The notes under the pieces: generated by a model | What the model saw: only the letters and a program-made list of their open reading frames with translations | What the model was told of the DNA's origin: nothing | Database searches by the model: none | Assembly (NCBI GenBank): GCA_050692985.1 | Contig: JBOGVZ010000032.1 | Location: forward strand, 1-7,893 | Source of the DNA: JBOGVZ01 sp050692985 | GTDB taxonomy: Bacteria > Actinomycetota > UBA4738 > CALAEC01 | Direction of reading: 5' to 3' | Length of the DNA stretch: 7,893 nucleotides | Shown: in pieces, positions 1 through 6,488 of the stretch | Layout of the letters: the number at the start of each line of letters is the position of its first letter | How positions within the stretch are numbered: the first letter of the stretch is position 1 | Program-made: the position numbers and the translations under genes

Positions 1-400
1 GAACCTGGGCGATTGTGGCTGCGGACAGTCCCCGCTCCTGCATCCCGAGCAGCACGGCCCGGACGTGGTGGGGCCTCAGGTCGGCGAGCTCGATGCGGCC
101 GATGAGGGGAACGATCTCGCGGCGGACATATCCCCCGTACGCGTCAAGCGTCCGGGGCCGCGTCCCTCGAACCCGTTGGTACTCGAGCCAGCGGCCCAGG
201 TACGCGGCCAGCTCGATTCGCTCAGGGGACGGGTCGCCGCCACCTTCCACGTAGCGGATGAACTCGTGGAGCGCGCTCTCCGCCTCCTTCTTCGTGTGGA
301 ACCCGCCCTTGCTCTTCTGGCGCCGCCTCCCAGTGAGCGGATGGCGGCCAACGTCGACGATGAACTCCCAGCTGCGCCGCTTCCGGACGTGTCCTTGCAT
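1..400 (-). CDS. Tyrosine-type site-specific integrase, N-terminal part (cut by left edge)
   Basis: An open frame on the minus strand runs from ATG at 400 to the window edge, giving 133 residues with no stop. Residues about 3-50 (starting MQGHVRKRRSWEFIVDVG, then GRRRQKSKGGFHTKKEA) match the arm-type, AP2-like DNA-binding domain of phage integrases, with its W, RR-K-GF and T-KEA positions. Residues about 62-133 (IELAAYLGRWLEY, RPRTLDAYGGYVRREI, LADLRPHHV) match the SAM-like core-binding domain. The catalytic domain with the R-H-R-Y residues lies outside the window, so activity cannot be judged. The start is fixed by a strong Shine-Dalgarno (AAGGAG seven bases before ATG) and by the domain beginning at residue 3. 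Such integrases join phage or integrative-element DNA to a chromosomal att site. The gene is divergent from the sigma factor gene. Family assignment is firm; the element it belongs to is not visible. Confidence 0.93.
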   Translation of the reverse strand, partial: MQGHVRKRRSWEFIVDVGRHPLTGRRRQKSKGGFHTKKEAESALHEFIRYVEGGGDPSPERIELAAYLGRWLEYQRVRGTRPRTLDAYGGYVRREIVPLIGRIELADLRPHHVRAVLLGMQERGLSAATIAQV

Positions 401-448
401 GGCCGGGCTCCTTTCACCAGGTCGATGCGAGGACATCTGACGGCGGGC

Positions 449-469
449 CGGCGGATTCCTCATCCGCCG
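449..469. repeat. Hairpin, 8-bp perfect stem, 5-base loop
   Basis: CGGCGGAT at 449-456 and ATCCGCCG at 462-469 are perfect inverted repeats around TCCTC. The hairpin lies 49 bases upstream of the integrase start. No T-run follows on either strand, so it is not a convincing intrinsic terminator. An operator or mRNA-leader structure for the integrase is possible but unproven. Confidence 0.5.
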
Positions 470-500
470 TCCGTTCCTGGACCAGCGGGAAGGAGGCTAT

Positions 501-519
501 TGCCAACGGCGTGCCAACG
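501..519. repeat. Tandem direct repeat TGCCAACG x2, 11-bp spacing
   Basis: TGCCAACG occurs at 501-508 and again at 512-519, starts 11 bases apart, about one helical turn, which would place both copies on the same DNA face. It lies between the integrase and sigma factor starts. Integrase arm sites, excisionase sites and repressor operators often look like this; which, if any, applies cannot be decided here. Confidence 0.45.
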
Positions 520-521
520 TT

Positions 522-543
522 CGAAGGGCATCAGCCCGGTTCG
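522..543. repeat. Bulged inverted repeat
   Basis: CGAAGGGC at 522-529 pairs with GCCC at 534-537 and TTCG at 540-543, with a four-base loop (ATCA) and a two-base bulge (GG). It sits just after the direct repeats and just before the candidate -35 of the sigma factor gene. It could be part of the same operator or attachment region. No T-run follows. Confidence 0.3.
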
Positions 544-554
544 CGCCTGTCCGT

Positions 555-580
555 GTAACGAATCACCCTGATGCCACGTT
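555..580 (+). promoter_or_regulatory. Candidate ECF-type (autoregulatory) promoter
   Basis: GTAAC at 555-559 and CGTT at 577-580 are separated by 17 bases. This resembles the bipartite promoters read by many ECF sigma factors (-35 with an AAC core, -10 with CGT). A transcription start 6-8 bases after the -10 would fall at about 586-588, on the GTG at 587, which would make the mRNA leaderless. The match is by eye to a degenerate consensus, and no second copy of the motif was found upstream of the other genes in the window. Confidence 0.4.
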
Positions 581-586
581 TATGGG

Positions 587-1105
587 GTGAATATGAACCT
601 CGTGGCGGAGGAGGCCGCTGGCCGCGTCGAGGATGGCTTCCGGGAGTTCGTGGAGGACCGATACGGGTCCCTGTGGCGGGCCTTCTACCTCCTCACCGGG
701 AGCCGGGAGGAGGCGGACGACCTGGCCCAAGAGGCCTTCTGCCGTGCGTTCGAGCGGTGGGAGCGGGTCCGGGGGATGGAGAATCCGGCCGGGTACCTCT
801 ATCGGATCGGGCTGAACCTCCACCGGAGTGTCCTCCGGCGTTTGGCGACGGTGGCCAGGCACGCCTTCCGCTCTGGCCCCCCCGAGGACCTCATCGAGGG
901 GGTGGACCGGCGGGACGCGATCCGCCGGGCTCTGGTCGCGTTGCCTGTGCGTCAACGGGAGGCGCTGGTCCTCGTCGACTGGCTCGGCCTTTCGAGCGAG
1001 GAGGCCGGGCGGGTCCTTGGAGTGGCACCGGGGACCGTCCGGGTCCGGGTGTCCAGGGCCCGGCAGGCGCTGCGGGAGCGAGGGGAGGACGAGATCGATG
1101 GATGA
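587..1105 (+). CDS. ECF-family RNA polymerase sigma factor
   Basis: This 172-residue protein has the length and two-domain layout of ECF (group 4) sigma factors, which redirect RNA polymerase to a small regulon. Region 2 spans about residues 20-88: the region 2.1/2.2 stretch DDLAQEAFCRAF at 44-55, then NPAGYLYRIGLNLHR at 66-80 for regions 2.3-2.4, which contact the -10. Region 4 spans about 106-163, with ALPVRQREALVL and a helix-turn-helix around LSSEEAGRVLGVAPGTVRVRVSRAR. FREFVEDRYGSL...YLLTG resembles the SigE-like actinobacterial group. GTG at 587 and ATG at 593 are both possible starts. GGGGTGA at 584-590 could serve ATG 593, whereas a leaderless transcript would use GTG 587. The stop overlaps the next start by 8 bases, implying translational coupling with the membrane propeller protein, its likely regulator. 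Confidence 0.95.
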   Translation: MNMNLVAEEAAGRVEDGFREFVEDRYGSLWRAFYLLTGSREEADDLAQEAFCRAFERWERVRGMENPAGYLYRIGLNLHRSVLRRLATVARHAFRSGPPEDLIEGVDRRDAIRRALVALPVRQREALVLVDWLGLSSEEAGRVLGVAPGTVRVRVSRARQALRERGEDEIDG

Positions 1106-2822
1106 AGGTACGAGGCTCCTCCGGGAGGAGGCCCACCGGGTCGCTCCGCCCACGGATCCCTTCCCCGGCATCATGGAGCGCCTGTCCCGGAAGCGGCGGC
1201 GGCGGAGGGTGGCCGCCGCTGCGACCGCCATGGCGGTGGCCGCCGGTGGGCTCCTTGTGGCCTACGTGGCGTTCGAGGATCGGCAGCCGCGGCCCGCCTC
1301 CGAGCCCGGAGGGACGGGCCGAGTCACGGCAGCGATCGACGTGGACGGCCTTCCCAGAGATGTAGCCGCGGGTGAGGGACGGATCTGGGTGGTGGGGCAT
1401 CAGGTTGTCTTGGCCGACGGCACCGTGTGGCCAGACGACGTCGAGGGCGCGACCGGAGACGTGCAGCCCGCGGTGCTCGAGGGCAGGGGTTCTGAGGACG
1501 CCGTCCTCCAGGCCATCGATCCCTCCTCGAACGAGGTCGTCCTCCGGGTGAGCCTGAAGGACCAGCTCGGCAGGGATGTCTCCCCGGGGCTGCTCGCGGT
1601 GGGGGAGGGGGCGGTGTGGGTGTCGGAGTCCCGGGGCGGGTGGATCCACCGGATCGATCCGGTAACCGGGGAGGTCACCAGGAGCCTCCGAGCGCCTCGC
1701 TCCCCCATCTCCGTGCTCCAGACCGGCGGGGGATACCTCTGGTACGTGGCGGAGGGGGACCCCCGGGTTGACCGAGAGCCCCGGTGGGAGGCAGAGCTGG
1801 TGAAGGTCGACCCGGTGACCCTCGACTCGGTAGCCACCACCCCCATCGGGCCGTGCTGCGCCGGGGACCTCGTGGAGGAGGGCGGTTCCCTGTGGCTGGG
1901 CCACCAGGTGGTCCGGGACTCCGACTACTCCCTGGAGGTCCTCCGCATCGATCCGGGGTCGGCGAGGGTGGTTGACCGGGTTGCCCTCGATCGGGGTCAG
2001 TGGACCCCGGGTGACACCCTCCTCGGGTACATGGCCGCGTCCCCCGGCTCCGTGTGGGTCCCCCGTCCCGAGGCTGGGATCGTGGACCGGATCGACTCGG
2101 CCACCGGCGCGGTGGCCGACCACGTGGAGATCGGGGCCTTCGCTCTGCCAGACGGAGCGGCCTGGTACGCGGGATCGGTCTGGGTGGGCAGCCTGGGAGG
2201 AACCGGACTGGCCCGGATCGACCCGGGGACCGGGAGGGTCACCGTCGAGGACGTGGGCGTCTCCGAGCTCAGCCACCTGCGCGCCGCAACTGCGGAGGCC
2301 CTGTGGCTGGTGCGCAGCGATCGGGGAGAGGTTCTCCGCGTGGAGCTGGGCGGGCCGGTCCCGTCTCCCCAGGTGGTCAAGGGTCTCCCTCCCGACTCAG
2401 AAGAGGAGTTCGGGTACAAGCTCCCCCCCGAGAGCATGTTCCGGCCTCTCGGCCGGGAAGGGTGCCGGCCGCCCTCCCCGCTGGTCGTCACCGAGTCCCT
2501 GGCGACCTCCGTTGGGATCAAGGTGTGGGCGCTGTTGACCGTGGCCGAGGTGGCCAAGCCGCCGTGGGAGCTCGCAGCGGGGGACGAGGTCAAGATCGTG
2601 TGGCGGTCGGACGGGTCCGGTGACTTCGACGTCGTCGCCATCAGCCCCACTGGGGAGGTGGTGCCCTCGGAGATTCCGGTGACCTCCCACCTGTCCTCGA
2701 ACTGGGAGCGCCCCGGCTCCGAGTGGGAGAGCTGGTTCACGTTCTCGGAGGCCGGGTGCTGGGAGCTCCGAGTCCGTCACGGGGACGGGAGCGCGCGGCT
2801 GTGGCTGATGATCGATGAATGA
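1098..2822 (+). CDS. Single-pass membrane protein with extracytoplasmic seven-bladed beta-propeller; likely anti-sigma partner
   Basis: This 574-residue protein has a cytoplasmic tail of about 37 residues (a DPF motif at 20-22, then a run of basic residues at 31-37), one membrane helix at about 38-59 and a long outer part. Seven W-centred strands (IWVVG 96, VWVSE 173, LWYVA 214, LWLGH 265, VWVPR 320, VWVGS 361, LWLVR 402), mostly followed by IDP-x-TG-x-V turns, indicate a seven-bladed YVTN/Vgb-like propeller. Residues about 450-574 form a separate, probably beta-sandwich domain with C456 and C554 (in EAGCWE) placed for a disulfide; C253-C254 are adjacent. ATG at 1098 overlaps the sigma gene by 8 bases and has GGGGAGG about 10 bases upstream. 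The tail lacks the HxxxCxxC zinc motif of classical anti-sigma factors, so the anti-sigma role is inferred from overlap and topology. The ligand is unknown. Confidence 0.85.
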   Translation: MDEGTRLLREEAHRVAPPTDPFPGIMERLSRKRRRRRVAAAATAMAVAAGGLLVAYVAFEDRQPRPASEPGGTGRVTAAIDVDGLPRDVAAGEGRIWVVGHQVVLADGTVWPDDVEGATGDVQPAVLEGRGSEDAVLQAIDPSSNEVVLRVSLKDQLGRDVSPGLLAVGEGAVWVSESRGGWIHRIDPVTGEVTRSLRAPRSPISVLQTGGGYLWYVAEGDPRVDREPRWEAELVKVDPVTLDSVATTPIGPCCAGDLVEEGGSLWLGHQVVRDSDYSLEVLRIDPGSARVVDRVALDRGQWTPGDTLLGYMAASPGSVWVPRPEAGIVDRIDSATGAVADHVEIGAFALPDGAAWYAGSVWVGSLGGTGLARIDPGTGRVTVEDVGVSELSHLRAATAEALWLVRSDRGEVLRVELGGPVPSPQVVKGLPPDSEEEFGYKLPPESMFRPLGREGCRPPSPLVVTESLATSVGIKVWALLTVAEVAKPPWELAAGDEVKIVWRSDGSGDFDVVAISPTGEVVPSEIPVTSHLSSNWERPGSEWESWFTFSEAGCWELRVRHGDGSARLWLMIDE

Positions 2823-3610
2823 GTGGGTAGCAACCCTCCCACGGGATAGGCGGACCACCAGCTCCTGGCGGCTTCCACAGTGGCGTCTCGTCCAGGCCGA
2901 TCGGCCCACCACTCCTTGACCTTGGGGAGAACCCCGGTCATGGGAGCCAGCAGGTACACATGGATGTCCGCAAGGCGGGCAGGCCGTCCCGGCGGCGGGA
3001 CGGCCCAATCCCCGACAGGAACGTAGCCGATGACGTTGCCGTACGCGTCGAGCACCCCAACGGGTCGTCCCGCCTCGCCGGAGGTGGAGACGTGGGCGTG
3101 GCCCACGAGCAGGCCCGCGCTGTTCACGGCGACCACTTCGCCTGGGCCCATGTTCTCCACGGTTAAGAGGTAGAGACCGAAGTCCTCACCGGCGCTCGGC
3201 GGAACGGGGAAGCCGTTCCCCCCGACGACCCGACCATCTTGAACCGCCATCCACACGCGTTCGGCCTCGCGGGGCAGGCCGCCGAACAGGAAGGATCCGC
3301 CGGCTCCCGCCGAGGCACGGACCACCTGCACCCCCCGGCCGTGGTACCCGCATGAGCGGGTGGTGCTCGGACCGTGAACGAGCTCGACGCACAGACCTTC
3401 CCCGGACCTGTCGAGGGCGAGCCTCCACGCCGTCCCCAGGTTCCGGCCACGGGAGACAACTACCGCCTGGCGCGGGGCGCCGCCGTGGGGCCTTGCGGTC
3501 CGATCTGGGACCAGGAGGGATCCCAGGGCCCACAGGAGAGCCCACGCTCCCGCCACCCCGATAACGACCACCCCTATCCGAGGCGACCTCCGCGCCGATG
3601 GCTCTCGCAT
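2777..3610 (-). CDS. Single-pass membrane protein with extracytoplasmic domain, function unknown
   Basis: The 277-residue protein starts with a short basic segment (MREPSARRSPR), one membrane helix at about 12-34 and an outer domain. The pattern GLCVELVHGP...SCGYHG (C74, C87, possibly a disulfide), SFLFGGLP, VWMAVQDGRVV and VLDAYGNVIG recalls extracytoplasmic domains of uncharacterised actinobacterial proteins, often near ECF sigma genes; this is from memory. The tail after about residue 202 is rich in Trp and Pro and has no family I recognise. ATG at 3610 is chosen because AAGAGG lies about 7 bases upstream. An upstream GTG at 3682 with GGAGAG before it would add 24 residues, but that stretch has weaker G/C third-position bias. 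The gene is convergent with the propeller gene and overlaps its last 46 bases. A role in the same signalling circuit is possible but unproven. Confidence 0.75.
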   Translation of the reverse strand: MREPSARRSPRIGVVVIGVAGAWALLWALGSLLVPDRTARPHGGAPRQAVVVSRGRNLGTAWRLALDRSGEGLCVELVHGPSTTRSCGYHGRGVQVVRASAGAGGSFLFGGLPREAERVWMAVQDGRVVGGNGFPVPPSAGEDFGLYLLTVENMGPGEVVAVNSAGLLVGHAHVSTSGEAGRPVGVLDAYGNVIGYVPVGDWAVPPPGRPARLADIHVYLLAPMTGVLPKVKEWWADRPGRDATVEAARSWWSAYPVGGLLPTHSSIISHSRALPSP

Positions 3611-3936
3611 ATCCGACCTCTTAGACGAGCCGGGCGTTCCGTGCGGTTCACCGACCGAGGCTTCTCGCCTGGAGCGCTTCACCCGCTCTCCAGATTCGGA
3701 TCAGTCATCGACGCAGCCCTCTGCTAGGACTCCGAGCAGTTGAGTCGCCGCCTGGGACCCGCGGAGCCGGATCGACTTGGGCTGAGCTGAGCCCGGCCGC
3801 CTCTGTCGCCTCCCGCCTCGTCGTCAATGTTGTTTGCGTCCGTCTGGGACCTCGCCCTTCTGTGGACCTAAGAGGGCCAATCCACGATCGATGACCCCGT
3901 GCAGGTGCTTTGGAATGGGAGCAACATGCGAGCACG
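3611..3936. other. Divergent intergenic region without a recognised gene
   Basis: This gap separates the minus-strand membrane protein from the kelch lipoprotein, so it should hold promoters for both. No convincing -35/-10 pair was found on either strand. Short inverted repeats are present: GGGCT 3779-3783 with AGCCC 3790-3794, and CTGCT 3721-3725 with AGCAG 3735-3739. Arms of five bases are near chance level in GC-rich DNA. The local base composition is less G/C-biased than the flanking genes, which fits non-coding DNA. Confidence 0.5.
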
Positions 3937-5115
3937 ATGAGGCGCTCGTTGGCGGTGGCGGCCCTCTTCCTGCTCATCGCGGCAAGTTGCGGCGAGCGGC
4001 CAGCAAGCCCAGTCCGGCGTTCCGCCTCCGCTGACAACGCCGCGGGAAACGCGAGAGGGTGGCAGCAGTTGCCGCCGTCCCCGTTGACGCCCCGGCACTC
4101 GGCCCACGCCTTCTGGACGGGGACCGAGGCGCTGATACTGGGGGGATGGCCGCCGTCGGCCTGTCCCCCGGACATGCATTGTGCCCCGACTCAGCCTCCT
4201 GCGCTCGGAGACGGGGCCCTCTTCGATCCTCGGGGAGGGACGTGGCGGCGGATCACGGATGCTCCCGTCGGGGTCGGACCCGCCCAAGGCGCCGTCGTGG
4301 AGGGGACCGTGTATCTCCAGGTGTTCGGGGAGACGCCAGCCACTCGAAAGCCTCCGAGGTTCCTCGCCTATCACGTGACCGAGGACCGGTGGGAGGAGTA
4401 TCCGCCGCCGCCACAGACCGAGGGGCTGTCGCTGGCGGCGGCCGGGGGACGGCTGATCGCGTTCCAGGGGTCGCACGAGGGTGGAGTGACGCCGGACGTC
4501 GCCTACGACCCCTCATCTCGGACGTGGACCACGCTGCCTCGGGATCCGCTGGCACCCTCGTTCGACCGCAGCATGGTGTGGACGGGAACCGAGCTCGTCC
4601 TCATCGCGCTCGACCTCGTCCCCAGCCCGGGCCTGCAGGAGCCCACCCTGTACCGGGCTGCCGCCCTCGACCCCTCGGCCGGTCGCTGGAGGAGCCTGCC
4701 CAACTCGGGGATCGCGGGTGGCTACCCCGTGTGGTTCTGGTCCGGTGGTCGTGTGGTCAACCCGTCGATCGGAACGACCGCCGGCGGCACGGCCAACCCG
4801 TACGACCGCCCCTACTCCTACGGCGGGATCCTCGACGTGGAGCGGGAGACTTGGGAACGGCTCCCCGACCCTCCCTCGGGCTACGGGCCCTACCGGGACC
4901 TCACCGTCGGAGGCGAGGGGACGCTGATCTCCGCAGAGGGGTGGGTCCTCGATCTGCCCGCGGGGACCTGGCGAGCCCTCCCTCGGCCGGTCGAGGGTCT
5001 CTACCGGGGGGAGGCCGCCGTGTGGGCTGGCGATCGGCTGATCGTGTGGGGCGGGGTGCGTTGGGAGGATGGAGAGCCCGAGGTCCTCCGGGACGGTTGG
5101 GCCTGGCTACCGTGA
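3937..5115 (+). CDS. Kelch-repeat beta-propeller lipoprotein
   Basis: The 392-residue protein begins MRRSLAVAALFLLIAASC, a lipoprotein signal peptide with a lipobox-like end and the acceptor Cys at 18. It should be anchored to the outer face of the cytoplasmic membrane. About six or seven kelch-like units follow, each a hydrophobic strand (TEALILGG at 63, GTVYLQVFG, GRLIAFQG, TELVLIALD, DRLIVWGG at 356) and then a W-x-x-LP turn (WQQLPPSP, TWRRITDAP, RWEEYPPPP, TWTTLPRDP, RWRSLPNS, TWERLPDPP, TWRALPRPV). Such folds bind other proteins or glycans and sometimes carry enzyme sites; none is visible here. C76 and C82 could form a disulfide. ATG at 3937 is preferred because the signal peptide begins there; a TTG at 3910 would add nine residues. 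No good Shine-Dalgarno lies close to 3937. Function is unknown beyond surface binding. Confidence 0.88.
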   Translation: MRRSLAVAALFLLIAASCGERPASPVRRSASADNAAGNARGWQQLPPSPLTPRHSAHAFWTGTEALILGGWPPSACPPDMHCAPTQPPALGDGALFDPRGGTWRRITDAPVGVGPAQGAVVEGTVYLQVFGETPATRKPPRFLAYHVTEDRWEEYPPPPQTEGLSLAAAGGRLIAFQGSHEGGVTPDVAYDPSSRTWTTLPRDPLAPSFDRSMVWTGTELVLIALDLVPSPGLQEPTLYRAAALDPSAGRWRSLPNSGIAGGYPVWFWSGGRVVNPSIGTTAGGTANPYDRPYSYGGILDVERETWERLPDPPSGYGPYRDLTVGGEGTLISAEGWVLDLPAGTWRALPRPVEGLYRGEAAVWAGDRLIVWGGVRWEDGEPEVLRDGWAWLP

Positions 5116-5200
5116 GCGCCGAGACACGCCTGTGCCCGGCCCCGCAAGCGAACTGCCAAACGCCCGAAGGCTCTGAGCGTGAGGCCTCTGGAGCCCGGCA

Positions 5201-6319
5201 GTGGGGCGGCTCGGTTCGGTGTGGCACGCTTGCCATGTGGAGTCTGTCCACCAAAGCGATGCCGCCTCGGAAGAGCCTTGCTCTAGTTGCGGGGCCGAAG
5301 ACTGGCAGGTGGAGGAGTTCGGTCTTCTTGAACGGGCGCTCCGGTGGCTGCAGTACGGGCGCCCGGCACCACGCGCCCGGCTGACCTGTCGACAGTGCGG
5401 CTCCCAGCTCCTGGCCCACGGCGGTCGCGGATATGCGGTCCTGCGAGCCCGTCGGTACCAGGCTTCCTGGTGGGGGGCGCCGGTCCGGATCGTCCGGGTC
5501 CTCCTCCACGCCAGGACCGCGGTCCCTGTCCCCATCATCTACGCAGGGGCGGCCGCGGCGGGGACCATCCTCGGGATCATCCTCGATCTGACGGTGGGTC
5601 GGCGGTGGTGGGCCGTGGCCCTCGGCTCGGTGGCCGGGGTGTGGGTCCTGTTCCTCCTGACCGCCTTCAAGGCGGCCGGTCGACGGATGCCCGAGTCCCT
5701 GTGGGGCCAGCTCCTCGACGCCCTGACCCCCAAGGGGGCCGTGGACCGCTCGAGGCGACGCGAGGAGCAGGTCTTCCGCGATCCCCCGTTCCCGCTATAC
5801 GGGCTCCCGCCCTCCTGGCAAGGCCCCAGGTTCCTGGGAGGGATGGGGAGGGACGCCGGGGTCACCCAGCTCGAGCTCGCCCACGGGGGACCCGATGACC
5901 CCAGCGGCATGGAGCTTCGCGCCTCGTCGTCGGTGGCCCGGGGAGAGCCCGATCTCCCGGAGGAGTTCCTCCTGCGGGAGCTCGCCGAGAGCCTTTGGCA
6001 TGAGGTCCACCGCCCCCCGCCCGACCTTCCTGCGGAGCGGTTCCACGCGTGGGCCGAGTCGCGCGAGCGAGAGTACCGGAGGCGGGAGACGCCTCCGTTC
6101 AGCCAGGTCGTGATCCCTATGGACGGAGAACCGACCCGGTTCGCGTCCCTCGCGGAGGAGTCCACCTGGGTCGCCCTCGGTCGCACCGGCCACGTCACGA
6201 TCACCCTGCGGGGGCGGAACCTGGACGTCGGCCAAGTCGAGCTCGTGACCGTGAGGGACGTGGAGCAGTACATCGAGGGCAGCCGGCGCCTTCACGAGCG
6301 ATGGCGGGATCACCTCTGA
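5201..6319 (+). CDS. Zinc-ribbon-like, two-TM membrane protein, function unknown
   Basis: The 372-residue protein has an N-terminal four-cysteine module, CSSCG at 27-31 and CRQCG at 63-67, spaced as in a zinc ribbon with an inserted helix between the knuckles. A basic linker leads to two hydrophobic helices at about 108-130 and 135-156 separated by a short loop (TVGRR), which would put both ends in the cytoplasm. A soluble region of about 210 residues follows. Its last 70 (VVIPMDGEP, STWVALGRTGHVTITLRGRNL, VELVTVRDVEQYIEG) look like a compact alpha/beta domain, and a charged helix-rich stretch lies at 250-295. GTG at 5201 has GGAG about seven bases upstream; GTG at 5219 or 5237 are alternatives that keep all four cysteines. 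The gene follows the kelch lipoprotein by 85 bases, so co-transcription is possible. I recognise no named family for the whole protein. Confidence 0.82.
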   Translation: MGRLGSVWHACHVESVHQSDAASEEPCSSCGAEDWQVEEFGLLERALRWLQYGRPAPRARLTCRQCGSQLLAHGGRGYAVLRARRYQASWWGAPVRIVRVLLHARTAVPVPIIYAGAAAAGTILGIILDLTVGRRWWAVALGSVAGVWVLFLLTAFKAAGRRMPESLWGQLLDALTPKGAVDRSRRREEQVFRDPPFPLYGLPPSWQGPRFLGGMGRDAGVTQLELAHGGPDDPSGMELRASSSVARGEPDLPEEFLLRELAESLWHEVHRPPPDLPAERFHAWAESREREYRRRETPPFSQVVIPMDGEPTRFASLAEESTWVALGRTGHVTITLRGRNLDVGQVELVTVRDVEQYIEGSRRLHERWRDHL

Positions 6320-6488
6320 ACCCTCCAGCCCGGTCCAGCGGATCGGATGGGGATCGAGCGCTCGGCCGAGGCATTCGCACGCCGCATTCATCGGAGAGAC
6401 GGGATCGTCGAATGCTTCCCACGTTGTGGGGGATACGGCTAGCCGCCTGGCAGCGGCACTTCCGTGGGGGCACCCCTACGATGTAGGC
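6320..6488. other. Intergenic region with clustered palindromes and repeated GCATTC
   Basis: Two overlapping 10-bp palindromes, CGAGCGCTCG at 6355-6364 and CTCGGCCGAG at 6361-6370, are followed by GCATTC at 6371-6376 and 6384-6389 and its inverse GAATGC at 6410-6415. The first and last extend to a seven-base inverted pair (GCATTCG/CGAATGC). This could be a regulator-binding region for the small membrane protein gene downstream or part of a terminator after 6319. There is no T-run. Confidence 0.35.
6475..6487 (+). promoter_or_regulatory. Candidate -10 element inside a palindrome, leaderless start
   Basis: TACGAT at 6477-6482 fits the TAnnnT -10 pattern of housekeeping sigma factors and ends six bases before the ATG at 6489, the usual distance to a transcription start. 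It is embedded in the perfect inverted repeat CCTAC-GAT-GTAGG at 6475-6487. No Shine-Dalgarno is properly spaced and no clear -35 is seen. A leaderless mRNA with a repressor site over the -10 would explain both features, but the match is short. Confidence 0.4.

Noticed and set aside
449..469. Hairpin considered as a Rho-independent terminator
   Set aside because: There is no T-run after the stem on either strand, and it lies between divergent gene starts, where a terminator is not expected.
501..560. TTCGAA next to the repeats considered as the 3' end of a tRNA (integrase target)
   Set aside because: No T-arm, acceptor stem or CCA context can be formed around it, and no cloverleaf was found on either strand.
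65..571. Plus-strand open frame of 168 codons opposite the integrase
   Set aside because: The minus strand encodes clear integrase arm-binding and core-binding domains with a strong ribosome binding site; this frame is its shadow.
891..2276. Long minus-strand open frame (461 codons) opposite the propeller gene
   Set aside because: It is the antisense shadow of a GC-rich gene: Pro/Gly/Arg/His-rich, no domain pattern, while the plus strand shows clear sigma region 4 and propeller repeats over the same bases.
4059..5384. Plus-strand open frame of 441 codons overlapping the kelch gene
   Set aside because: Arg/Gly/Pro-rich low-complexity translation in another frame; the kelch frame has a signal peptide and periodic repeats across the same region.
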